64,000 nt of DNA from Gordionus sp. m RMFG-2023. Taxonomy: Eukaryota > Nematomorpha > Gordioida > Chordodea > Parachordodidae. Position numbers and translations under genes: made by a program. The stretch is taken from contig NC_088775.1 of assembly GCF_954871325.1 (NCBI RefSeq), positions 18,267,561 to 18,331,560 of the forward strand, given 5' to 3'. Each line of letters starts with the position of its first letter. Position 1 is the first letter of the stretch. The notes beneath the pieces were generated by a model. The model had not been told where the DNA came from. It was given only the letters and a program-made list of their open reading frames with translations, and did not search any database. Below are positions 21,721 through 33,353 of this stretch, piece by piece.

Positions 21721-24700
21721 CTTCTTTATTTCCTCCTTATAATTGTTTAAATAATGATATATCTACCATTAATAATCAACAAATACAAAATAAATGTTCA
21801 GAAAAACACGATAGTCTTGACAAGTCCCCAACTAGACAAATTTTATTTTTTGATGATAGCCTCCCAACTACTAGAGATTTGCATATATTGACCCCTTTAC
21901 AGGTTCAGTACAGTATTTTAATGTTCGTTTTATTTCAATAATAATGTTTTATATTTATGCCTGATTTCTTTATTTATTTTAGGTTAACCCAAACTTAATC
22001 CCTCACGCTACAAAACATGATATTTCTATTAAAGATAAGCAAAGAAAAAAATGGCGACTCAACAAACGCCTTACCCGTTCTAGAATTACAGGTATGCAGG
22101 ATAATAAGGACCTACGCCTGATATTAACTCCCTTGCAGGTTTTTAATGTTATATATGTATAGGTTTATTTTATAATCACCCAGATACCGTCAACTGATAT
22201 TTCTATAACCACTACCACATTCCCTATGGCACCTCTACCATGTATATTTCGACATATATTTGATGACCACCACTCACCTATATTAGATATCGGAAATATG
22301 ACAGAAATATGCGCCTTCTGCAATGCTAAAATGTGGAATGGAGAAAAATTATCAAAAAGCTCATGTAGAAATATTCAGTTTTCTACATGTTGTTTGAATG
22401 GGAAGGTATTTTTATCTAAAATTTCCCAATTACCACCAAATTTATTACGTTTATTTACCGGGAATCATTGTTCATCATCCCACTTTTTAACAAACATAAG
22501 AGCTTATAATTCCGCACTGTCATTCACTTCACTAGGAGTTAATATAAATAATAATTTATCCAATTCGCGATCAGGTAATTATACCTTTCAAATTAATGGA
22601 CAGGTTCATCATCGCATTGGTTCACTCCTACCAACATTAGGGGAAACTCCTAAATTTGCCCAATTATATATACATGATAGTATAAATGAGATAGAAAACA
22701 GACATAACCAGGTTCCGTTTTTAGATCGTTGTCTTTTAATGGAATTGCAGGATATTGTTCACACCTACAACCCCTTTGCTTCTCAATTTTTGAGAGTATC
22801 TTCTATGATCGCTACTGGCGTTCCTAACATATCCTTAAACTTAAAATCTACTCCAAGTTTTGACGTACGTTATCGCAATAAACCTACCTCATCTGAAATA
22901 GCAGTATTATTACCTGGTGATGGCAGTGATCATGTAGCCCATAGAGATATTATCTTAAAAACTCTATCTGGTCCTTTAAGACGTATTAATGAGCTCCATT
23001 CCTCATACGATCCCTTGCAATATGTTCTTCTATTTCCCAGAGGCGATATTGGATACCATCCATCCATTCATTATAGAAACTCAACTAATAAATATGTTAC
23101 CTGCAGAGAGTACTATGCCTATCGCTTTATGGTCAGGCAGGATGATTAGAATGTTATTTTAAGATCCAAACGTCTTTTTCACCAATTTATTGTCGACAGT
23201 TATGCCAAACAGGAAACGCTTCGATTAAATTTTATACGTAATAATCAATCCAAATTACGCGCCGAACTCTATCAAGGCATACATGATGCTATTTTAGAGG
23301 GAGATACTAATGCTGACAATCTTGGTAGAAGAATAATTTTGCCTTCTTCTTTTACCGGTGGCCCAAGGCATATGCATCAGCTTTATCAGGGCGCAATGGC
23401 TATTGTACGCTGCTTTGGTAAACCATCATTATTCATTACTTTCACCTGCAACCCTAAATGGGATGAAATAATGCGTGAATTATTTCCTCATCAGACCCCA
23501 AACGACCCCCCAGATTTAGTTTGTCGCGTTTTTCGTCAAAAATTAAAATGTCTAAAAAAGGATTTGCTCTATTATCATGTTCTTGGCAAAGTAATCGCTT
23601 ATATAGATGTCATAGAATTCCAGAAAAGAGGTTTGCCTCATTGTCATATGTGCCTTATACTAGATAAAACTCATAGGCTACCAACGGCTGATACTTATGA
23701 TGATGTAGTTTGTTCTGAAATTCCTAACAAAATAACTGAGCCTAAGCTGTTTCAAATTATTAGCAATTTTAATACACATGGGCCATGTGGTATAACATTT
23801 CCTAATAGTCCCTGCATGATTGATGGAAAATGCTCAAAAAAATATCCTAAATCATTTGTGGATACCTCTTCTATCGATAAGTATGGTTATCCTTTATATA
23901 GGCCACGAAATGATGGCGTTACCTTCCAAAAAAAAATTAAGCGGATTTATATTTAACAACCGTTGGATTATTCCTTATAATAAACATTTATCAAAAAAAT
24001 ATAATGCACATATAAATGTAGAAATTTGTTCATCTGTCCAGTCCATAAAATACCTTTATAAGTTTTGTTACAAAGGCCATGACAGAACTACTGCTTCCGT
24101 TTCCATTAATAATGTTGATGAAACTTCCCAGTTCATTGATGCTCGATATATATCCGCCATAGAATCGCTATGGCGTACTTTAGATTTTGAAATGCAGGAT
24201 CATTCTCCTGCAGTCTATCGTTTAGACCTTCATCTACCCAATCAACATATAATCCTTTTTCAATCAAATACTGATATAAATAATATCTTAACTAAAAATC
24301 CTGGTACAAAATTAACCGAATGGTTTAAAATTAATCAACTTGACACAGATGCCAGACATTATATTTATGCAGATTTTGTAAGATATTATGTGTGGAAACC
24401 TCTATCTAAACAGTGGTTAAAACGAAAAAGGGGTGGTAATAAAGTTATAGGCCGTATACGCACAGTTTCTCCTAAAGAGGGTGAGGTTTTTTATTTAAGA
24501 CTATTACTTAATTATGTTACTGGGCCTACATGCTTTGAAGATCTACGCTCTTTTAATGGAATTATCAGTAACACTTTTAAAGATGCATGTATTCGACGTG
24601 GTCTGCTATCAGATGATGCGGAATGGAACCATTGTTTAGAGGAAGGTCTTTCATTTAAGATGCCATATCAATTGCGCCAGTTATTTTCTGTTATTTTATT

Positions 24701-26378
24701 ACATTGTGAGCCGAGAGATCCTCTAGGTCTTTGGAATTCTTTTAAATTTTATCTTTGTGAAGATTTTTCCAAGAAAATATCACCAGAGCCGGATAACCTT
24801 ATCACCGAAAATCTCGCGCTATGCCACATCAATCAAATTTTGATTCAAAATGGTAAATCTCTTAAGGATTTTTTGGGAATGCCTATCCCTTTATTATCCA
24901 CCCAATCTCCATCTGCTACAGCTAATATTAGGTGTCACCTTATTCGGGAGGAAATTTCCTACGATACTGATGATATGTATAAAAAATATTTGGCTAACTA
25001 CAATTTATTTAATCGGGATCAAAATATTATCTATGCCAAAATTATGTCCTTGCCCTCCACTCCATCCCATAATTTATTTTTTATAGATGGTCCTGGTGGT
25101 ACTGGAAAATCATTTCTATTAAATACAATATTATTTAACTTGAGAGCTCAAGGTAAAATTGCTATAGCTGTTGCATCTTCTGGCATAGCTTCAACTCTTC
25201 TTCATAATGGCCGTACTGCACATTCACGTTTCAACATCCCCTTAAGTATTCATGAAAGTTCCTCATGTAATATTCCTTACCAAAGCCAAATAGCTGAATT
25301 GATAAGACAATCGGTAATTATAATATGGGACGAAATATCAATGACTCATAAACATATATTCGAGGCCGTGGATAGGTCATTTCAGGATATAATGAAATTA
25401 GACAAACCGTTTGGTGGTAAAATTATTATTTTTGGCGGAGATTTTAGACAGATTTTACCTGTTATTAAACGTGGTGGAAGATGCGACATTGTTAACTCAA
25501 CCTTAAAACGATCCTATTTATGGTCACATATAGTGCCATTAAGGTTATGTATTAATATGAGACTTCTACAATTTCAGGAAGCAAATGATTATTTTATTAA
25601 TAATGAATACTCAAAATTTCTTTTAAGAGTTGGTGAAGGCTGTGAAATAAAAATTCCTCAAGATTGTTGTATAGCTTCCAATGATATCGAGGATCTTATT
25701 GCTTTTGTTTACGATATAGACAAAGACAATTCATCATTTAACCGAACATCATTTGCTCAAAATGCAATCCTGACTCCTAAAAACGTAGATGTCGATTCTA
25801 TAAATATTAAATTGATTAACAAAATTCCGGGAGATATAATTACATACATAAGGGCTGATGAAACCATAACCGAGGATGAAGCGACGTTTTATCCCACTGA
25901 ATTTTTAAACTCTTTAAGTATATCAGGATTACCACCTCACAAACTTTTACTCAAAGTCGGGGTACCTATAATATTAATGCGTAACTTAAATTCTGCTTCT
26001 GGTTTGAATAATGGGACTAAATTGATTATAACTTCTTTGCTACCAAATATAATTGAGGCGGAATTTCTTTCTGGTAGTTTTCTCAGTACTAAAGTTCTCA
26101 TTCCTAGAATAAGTTTAATTCCTACAGATTCTGGCTTGCCATTTTCCTTTAAGCGCTGCCAATTTCCCGTGAGACCTGCTTTTGTCATGACAATTAATAA
26201 AGCTCAGGGACAAACGTTGAACAAAGTTGGCATCTATTTACCTCATCCTGTTTTTTCACATGGACAGCTATATGTGGCTATGTCTCAAGTTTGTTCTCCT
26301 CATAAATTAAAGATTATAACCAATGATAAAACAAAGACTACTACCAATGTGGTATATCATGAGGTTATATCCGATTAA
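21706..26378 (+). pseudogene. Helitron Rep-PIF1 helicase, spliced, two frame breaks
   Basis: Helitrons encode a HUH nuclease fused to a PIF1-family helicase for rolling-circle movement. N-terminal exons end in (I/L)LTPLQ before GT donors, including a basic exon with DKQRKKWRLNKRLTRSR (21982-22137). The main exon opens at 22184 after TCACCCAG and includes the ATG at 22226. Blocks in order: Helitron N-terminal domain (GVNINNNLSNSRSGNYTFQI), Rep motif FITFTCNPKW, HUH motif RGLPHCHMCLIL near 23640, two tyrosines in YLYKFCYKGHD near 24052, Walker A GPGGTGKSF at 25089, Walker B IIIWDEISM at about 25320, FGGDFRQILPV, and helicase motif VI INKAQGQTL near 26190. A TAG stop lies in frame at 23147-23149, and one base is lost in an A run near 23930. 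Otherwise it is continuous, so inactivation looks recent. Confidence 0.93.
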
Positions 26379-26399
26379 TCCCGGTTTATACGAATAAGA

Positions 26400-28126
26400 A
26401 TGAACATTACTTAGTATGATATTATTTTATAATTTAAACAATTTTATATTATTTAAGCATCCTTTTGTCAGGCCGCTCAATATGCCCTTTTATCTCTGAT
26501 GAATATTTTGTCTAATTGAAAATTATATCAAAGTACATTTTTAAAATTTAACTAAATGAATATAACAATTTTTAAGGATCCTACTTTTTTAAAAGCTTAC
26601 CATTTTGTCGGATCCACCATTGCTCTATTATCCCTGCTGATTATTTTGTATAACGCACAAAAAAATATACATAGTACATTATTTTTATTATAAATAATAT
26701 TATATATTATTTTATATCTATTCCAAAAAATCTTCATTTTATTTCAATAATAATGTTTATTTATATTTTTGCCTGATTTTTTTATTTGTCTAGGCTAACC
26801 CAACCTTATTCCCTTACATTGCTACAAAACATGATGATTCTATTATTAAAGATAAGCAAAGAAAATAATGACGAATAAACAAACGCCTTACCCGTTCTAG
26901 AGTTACTGGTAGACAAAATAATAAAGAACTACGCTTGAAATGAACTCATCTGGAGGTTTTTTTTATCTTATGTTTTATATCTATGTTTATTTTATTTTCA
27001 CCCAGTTCTCCAAATGATATTTCTATCACCACTATGACAATCCCTATGCCACCTCCACCTATTTTTTAACAAAAATAAACATTTTTATTTATCACTAAAT
27101 TTTATTATCTCATTCTTTTCTTTCTATCTCTATTATCTATTAACCACTATATCTCAAAACCTTATCACCTTTAATTTATATAATATAATATAATAATTTA
27201 TACCTTCTTTTTCCCCCCTTTTTTAATCTAATTTTTTAATTACCTTACAATTAATTAACCTTTATCTTAATAACATTACATTTATCATGTTATTTTTTAA
27301 CTTTTATAATATCATAATAGACTTGATAAGTCCCCCAAAAATTTTATTTGATGATAGCCCTCCAACTTATTAGAAATATGCATCTAATATTGACCCTTCT
27401 ACCGGTTTTACATTATTTTAATGTTTGTTTAATTTCAACAATAGTATATTTATATTTTTGCCTGATTTCTTTATTTGTCTAGGCTAACCCTAATCCCTCA
27501 CATTACCAAACATGATGAATCTATTATTAAAGATAAGCAAAGGAAAAAATGGCGATTCAACAAACGCCTTACCCGTTCTAGAGTTACTGGTGGCCAAGAT
27601 AAAGGCACTGTGAACTCCTCTGGAGGTTTATTTTGTTTTTTATCTAATGTTTTATATCTATCTGTTTATTTTATACACCCAGTTGCCTCCAATGATATTT
27701 CTATCACCACTAACACAATCCCTATGCCACCTCTACCTAATTTTTAACAAATATAAGCATTTAATTCCACTATCATTCACCTCATTAGGAGTTATTATAA
27801 ATAATACTTTATCCGATTCACTGAGGAACTTTCATGAATATTTAGAGAGATGTTCAAACGTGAATGTGTAGTGCAGCCAATTTCATTAACATTATTAATG
27901 GGAAAATATGCGATAGTTTTGTCATGGCCTTTATAACAATACCTACGACCGTTTTATGGTTGAGTTGACAATGTCGTTCATGATTCTATTTTAGAGGGGT
28001 ATACCAAAATTGACACTTTGGCAGAAATATCATTTCGCGTTCTTCTCCTCAGATTATATAAATTGGATATGATTTTTAAATAAAAGGTAACATCTTTCTT
28101 AAAAAAACGAATAAAATTCTCATTCT
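26400..28126 (+). mobile_element. Helitron tail: duplicated and rearranged internal pieces
   Basis: Two A/T-rich copies of a block with TTTTGTC-GG-C and CTGATGAATATTTTGT-type words lie at about 26458 and 26575. The basic N-terminal exon recurs twice in decayed form (26795-26960 and 27475-27620). At 27756-27900 the words SLSFTSLGVIINNTLSDS (from the N domain) run into the reverse complement of helicase sequence near 25212-25262. The same scrambled junction appears at 33050-33230 in the minus-strand copy, so it predates both insertions. Confidence 0.65.
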
Positions 28127-28154
28127 CCGTCATTTTTGACGGGCTATCTACTAG
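28127..28154 (+). terminator. Helitron 3' hairpin and CTAG terminus
   Basis: A 6-bp stem CCGTCA / TGACGG with a TTTT loop is followed eight bases later by CTAG and a flanking T. This is the canonical Helitron 3' signal for ending rolling-circle transfer, not a transcription terminator in the bacterial sense. Confidence 0.85.
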
Positions 28155-28769
28155 TTTTGAAGTATTTATTAAAATTAATATATTTAACCTGCTACTCATT
28201 CATTATTACTTATGATTATTTAAAACTCATCCCCCTTTTAAATTTAGTTAAAAATTATTGTATAGATGATAAAATAAGGTAAATACAAGAATAATATTTA
28301 TTTTTTTTTAATTAATAATTCAAGATATGTATACTATAATAATAAAGTAACTTGCTACGCATTATTACTTATGATTATTTAAAACTCAGCCCCTCTTTTA
28401 GATATAGTTAAAAAATATATGTATAGATGATAAAATAAGGTAAATACTAGAATAATATATATATATTTTTTTAAAATTAATAATTCATGATATGTATATA
28501 CTATCATAATAAATAATATTTTATATAAAATAAAGAATGAATTAATATTTATTTATGTTACTATTATTTATATTCTATTGATAATATATTTAAATTTTAA
28601 ATATAATATTTATCTAAACTTATCATCCATTTAAACCTCGTTCTCACATGATAGTTATACCAGACAATGGATATGCTCTCTAAAGTGTATTAATACTAGC
28701 ACCTCTATTACTATAAAAGTGCACTTATTTACTCCTCTACAGGTTTTATTTTAATATAAATAATAATAG
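28155..28769. other. A/T-rich flank with a partial tandem duplication, no gene
   Basis: ATTACTTATGATTATTTAAA plus ACTCA-CCCC occurs at about 28202 and again at about 28365, followed in both by ATAGATGATAAAATAAGGTA. This is an imperfect repeat of about 165 bp. Nothing coding is seen. Confidence 0.5.
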
Positions 28770-30460
28770 TTCTATTTATTCTTTCCCTTCCTTTTTTTCC
28801 CCTTTCACTGTTCTTTTTCTCCTCTTTCACTGTTCTTTTTCTCCCCTTTTTCTTTATCTTTCAATTTTTATAGGGTTATTAGATGCTGATTTAGCTCGAT
28901 TTATGAAAATGATCCTATTAAGATTTTATACAAAATTATATTATGTAAGCCTCAAGATTTGGAAAAATAGATTAAAACATTTCTGCCATCTACGAGCAAA
29001 ATCTTCAGTCTTATATATTATTTTGGTTAAAATCTTAATAGGGTAATTTTCAAATCAGACTTTTTAACAATCCTACCCCTACCCATCTCCCTTTCTTTTC
29101 TTTATTGTCCTTTTCTTTTCCTTAACCTTTTGCTTTTCCCTTATCTTTCCTTTTCCCCTTTTCTTCTCCCTGCTCTTTTCCATATTTTTTTTCCTTTATC
29201 CTTTCCCATTTCTTTTCCTTATCATTTTCCTTTCCCTTTCTTTTCCTTATCATTTTCCTTTCTCTTTTTCTTTCCTTTTACATTTTTTCCCTCCTTTCCC
29301 TTCTTTTCCTTGCTATTTATTTTCCTTACTCTTTTTTTCCTTCCTTTTTATTCTTTTCTTTTCATTTTTCTTTCACTTTCCCTTTTTCTCTATTTTTTAT
29401 TTCACTTTCCATTATCCCGTTTTCCTTCCATTTTTTCTCACCTCATTTCCCTTCTCCCCCCTTATTCTTTCCCCTTTTCATTTCATATTTTCCTTTTTCT
29501 TCCATTACCTTCCTATACTTTCATTTTCCTTTCCGCTTCTTTCGCTTTTCCTTTAGCTCCACTTTTTCTTTCCTTTCCCCTTTTTCTTTACTCCCCCTTT
29601 TTCTTTTTCTTTTCATTTTCCTTTTTTTTTTATCTATTTTCTTCTCTCACTTTCCCTTTTTTCATTAACCTTTTGCTTTCCCCTTTTCTTTTCTCACTTT
29701 TCCTCTCCCTGCTCCTTTCCAAATTTTCTTTCCTTTCTCCTTTCCCATTTTCTTTTCCTTCTCATTCTCATTCTCCTTTCTTTTTTTCCTTTATCTTTTT
29801 CTTTCCTTTTACATTTTTTTTCCTCCTTTTCTTTTTCTTTTTGCTCTTTCTTTTCCTTATCCTTTTTCTTTCCTTTCCCCTTTTTCTTTTCATTCTTTCA
29901 CTTTTTCTTTTTTTATTTATTCTTTCACTTTCCCCTTTTCTCTACTATATTATTTCACTTTCCATTCTTTTTTTCTAACCCCATTTCCTTTTTTCCCTTC
30001 TCCCCCCTTTTTCTTTCCCTTCTTTTTGTTTCCCTTTTTCATATCATATTATCCTTTTCTTTTCCATTACCTTCCTTTTTCTTTCATTTTCACTTTTATT
30101 TCCGGTTGTCTTTTCATCTTTCTTTCGCTCTTCCTATATCTCCACTTTTTCCTTTACTTTCTTTTTTCTTTCACTTTTTCTTTTCTTTTTGCTTTTTTTT
30201 TTGCTATTTCTTTGCTTTTTCTTCTATTTCCTTTGCTTTACCTTGCATTTTCTTTCTTCTTTGCCTTTTTACCCTTCTCCCTTTTCTTTATTCCCTCTTC
30301 CTTTTTATTACTTTCCTTCTTCTTTCATTTTCCCTTTTCCTTCCCTTCACATTTTTCTTTGCTGTGTCACTTTACACTTCCCTTTATATTTTCTATCTCA
30401 TTCTTTCCCTTATTTTTTCTTCTTTCTTTCTTTCCATCTTACTTTTTCTTTCTTCTTACC
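28770..30460 (+). repeat. Polypyrimidine tract, about 1.4 kb, nearly pure C/T on the plus strand
   Basis: A first block at 28770-28870 and a long one at 29090-30460 consist almost only of C and T in words such as TTTTCCTTTCCC. Long open frames here (for example 29130-29978, F/S/L/P only) are composition artefacts. The reverse complement occurs in short form (about 110 bp of A/G) at 36840-36955 inside the minus-strand Helitron copy. On the element's sense strand both are therefore pyrimidine-rich, and this copy is expanded. Confidence 0.8.
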
Positions 30461-30870
30461 TTGGCCCAAGGCATATGCATCAGCTTTTTCGGGACGTAAT
30501 GGCTATTGTGCGCTGCTTTGGTAAGACGCCATTATTCATTATTTTCACCTGCAACCCTAAATAAAATGAAAATATGGGTGAATTATTTCCACATCAGACT
30601 CCACATCGTTTGTCGCTTTTTTTATCAAAAATTAAAATGTCAAAAAGGATTTGTTCTAAATTTTAACAGATCCCCATCATTTTTTACAAAAATTAGACTA
30701 GATTTATATGGATTGACAAGAAAAACAAATTCCTTAAAAATATATAAATAAATTGCAATTAAGTTTCATTAATATTGAAGGGCATTTTTGTAATTTTTAT
30801 AGATAGCATTTTTTGTTACTTAACATATAGATATAGCCCTTATCAAATTCTTTGATTAATAATTTAGAAA
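30461..30870 (+). pseudogene. Helitron Rep fragment
   Basis: The text PRHMHQLFRDVMAIVRCFGK and LFIIFTCNPK matches the Rep domain of the gene at 23339-23470. It is a short decayed piece that follows the polypyrimidine tract directly. The next 200 bases are the inverted counterpart of 32470-32720, showing that both belong to one non-autonomous subfamily. Confidence 0.75.
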
Positions 30871-31177
30871 AGGCAAGACATATATATACCAAATTTATCT
30901 GAAAAACAACAATAAATCAATATAATAAACAACAATTTATTTTCTAAATATAATTTTAATTGATCATAGTACAAAAAAGTATAAGAAGTATTTATTTGTA
31001 TTTCATGGATAACAAATATAGACAAACATTAATCATTCAGCATTATAAAGAATCTATTTTGTTAGAATTATTGCAGTGATCGTAATTAGATAGATATTTA
31101 GACATTATGTGTGATATTGATATTCCATTTTTAACACTTGATTGCAATTGCTTGTGAATATAATTAATATCTATTAA

Positions 31178-31480
31178 CAGGGTTGCCATGTCTCCCCCAT
31201 CAGCGGGAGACTCCCGCAATTTTTTAGTCTACACGCAGACATCTTACTCCCGCAAAAATCTACAGCAATTTTTTAATATCTCCCGCACAATTTCTTTTTA
31301 GTATTTTAACGATTTTATTGTATAAACAATAATTTTGAGAGACAGTAATTGATTATTTTTATATTTTTAAATAAATGTTAAATATTTATTTGAAAAACAT
31401 GTCTAGTTTGTAAATTTCTTTTTATCCTGTTTTATTTTTATCCAATAATAAATCTACATCATTTATTTTCATATTTTATC
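31178..31480 (+). mobile_element. One end of a CAGGGTTGCC hAT element
   Basis: It begins CAGGGTTGCCATGTCTCCC followed by CAGCGGGAGACTCCCGCAA and runs about 300 bp in alignment with the reverse complement of 50340-50637. The other end is missing, so it is a truncated relative of the hAT nested at 45589-50637. Confidence 0.75.
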
Positions 31481-31579
31481 ATTTTTAGTGTGTTTGTATA
31501 TAACAATATAGGGCTTGGCGCTTAATTATCACGTTCAGGTTAAATTAATTATATAATAAAATAATATTATACTGATTTC

Positions 31580-31760
31580 AATGATACTGATAATTATTTT
31601 CAGAGTTGTTAAAGTATCTAGATACAAAAATGTGGTATCTGTATCTAGATAAATTTTTGATTAAAGTATCTGTATCTAGATATTATCTTAGAGGTATCTG
31701 TATTAATTTTTAGATACTTTGAAGATACATTTTGATATACTTTTATTTAACGCTTTTTTT
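31580..31760. repeat. Repeated TATCTAGATA words, hAT-like subterminal repeats
   Basis: CAGAGTTGTTAAAGTATCTA is followed by several copies of GTATCTGTATCTAGATA. Such short clustered repeats beside a CAGAG start are typical of a hAT end. No partner end is seen. Confidence 0.4.
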
Positions 31761-32079
31761 ATATTATAAATAAAAATACTTGAGTGTAAAATTTATTTTA
31801 TTTCATATAAGCATATAAATTAATATTAATATATATATTAAAAAATTATATATACTAGTAGATAGCCCGTCAAAAATGACGGAGAATGAGAATTTTATTC
31901 GTTTTTTTAAGAAAGATGTTACCTTTTATTTAAAAATCATATCCAATTTAAATTATTTTTAAACCCCCCCCCCTCCCCATTTAGGTCAAGTCCAACCAAT
32001 GTCATTGAGTCAAACCCATTAGGACTAAGAGTGGAAACTATTTTTTGAGTCAAAATATATTTAAATGAGCTTTTACCCA

Positions 32080-32470
32080 ATATCAAAATTCTTTGTAAAT
32101 ATATTACTGATTACATAAGACTAACATTTAACATTATAAAGTTTCAAGCCAGGTCCAAGCTCATAATATTTGGAAAAAATTTCCAAGTGTCCAAGACCTT
32201 ATAATTTTTAAAAAAAATTCTCAAGCCTAGCTCAACCCATAATAATTTTGAAAATTTTTTCCTAGCTCGGCCCATAATAATTTGTATAAGATATTCCCAA
32301 GTCAGGTGCAAGTAAATATTAATCTTGAGGAATATTTTCCAAGCCCAATCCAACCCATATTAATTTTCAAAACTTTTTCCCAAACCCGGAGATAGTTATA
32401 TTTCTAAATATCATCACATGAAGGGGAAATCTCGGATTTACCAATTAGTGGGTAAACTCCTTTTATCAAA
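32080..32470. repeat. Imperfect repeats of CAAGC/CCCATAATAATTTT type inside the Helitron copy
   Basis: Several tandem-like units of TTTTCCAAG-CC and CCCATAATAATTTG resemble, in inverted orientation, the block at 39720-39905. No coding content is supported; the 69-residue frame at 32144-32353 comes from the repeat. Confidence 0.45.
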
Positions 32471-33353
32471 AAATTTGATAAGGGCTATCTATATCTTTAT
32501 GTTAAGTACAAAAAAATGCTATCTATTTAAATTACAAAAATTCCATTCAATGCTAATGAAACTTATATGCAATTTATTTATATATTTTTTAAGAAATTTG
32601 TTTTTCTTGCCATATAAATTTAGGTAATTTTTTTAACAAAATGATGAGGATTAATTATTATTTTGTGTGTCTGATAAAATTAAGAACAAATCCTTTATGA
32701 CATTTTAATTTTTGATGGAAAAAGCGACAAAATAAATCTGGGAAGTCGTCTGCAGAGGAAATAATTAATGTATAATATCATCCCATTTAGGGTTGTAGGT
32801 GAAAGTAATGAATAATGACGGATCAAAGGTGTACAACACCCATTGCGTCATGATAAAGCTGAGGCTTTGGGCTACTGGTAAAAGAAGAACGCAAAATGAT
32901 ATTTCTGCCAAAGTGTCAGTTTTGGTATCCCCCTCTAAAATAGAATCATGAACGACATTGTTAACTCAACCATAAAACGGTCGTAAGTATTGTTATAAAG
33001 GCTATGACAAAAATACCGCATATTTTCCCATTAATAATGTTAATGAAACGCACTACACATTCACGTTTGAACATCCCTCTAAATATTCATGAAAGTTCCT
33101 CAGGGAATCGGATAAAGTATTATTTATGTTAACTCCTAGTGGGGTGAATGATAGTGGAATTAAATGCTTATATTTATTTAAAATTAGGCAGAGGTGGCAT
33201 AGGGATTTTGGTAGTAGTGATAGAAATATCATTTGGAGGCAACTGGATGAATATAAAATAAACATATAGATATAAAATATTAGATAAAAAAACAAAATAA
33301 ACCCCCAGAGGAGTTCACAGTTCCTTATTATCTTGGCCACCAGTAATTCTAGA

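Larger units (their letters stand above)
18007..28154 (+). mobile_element. Helitron, about 10.1 kb, both termini recognisable
   Basis: The 5' end begins TC (TCTATATTATAATTTTCCGA). The 3' end has the hairpin CCGTCA-TTTT-TGACGG at 28127-28142 followed by GCTATCTACTAG, ending CTAG at 28154. The base before is A and the base after is T, as expected for insertion between A and T without target duplication. The same two ends bound the minus-strand copy at 31855-38165. Order inside: terminal CRE-like repeats, an array of exon-like cassettes (18345-21720), basic N-terminal exons, the Rep/helicase frame (to 26378), and a 1.8-kb tail of scrambled duplicated pieces. Confidence 0.88.

Noticed and set aside
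29130-29978. 282-residue open frame and overlapping frames to 30564, rich in F, S, L and P
   Set aside because: It is the translation of a C/T-only tract, in which stops (all purine-containing) cannot occur. There is no domain or start context.
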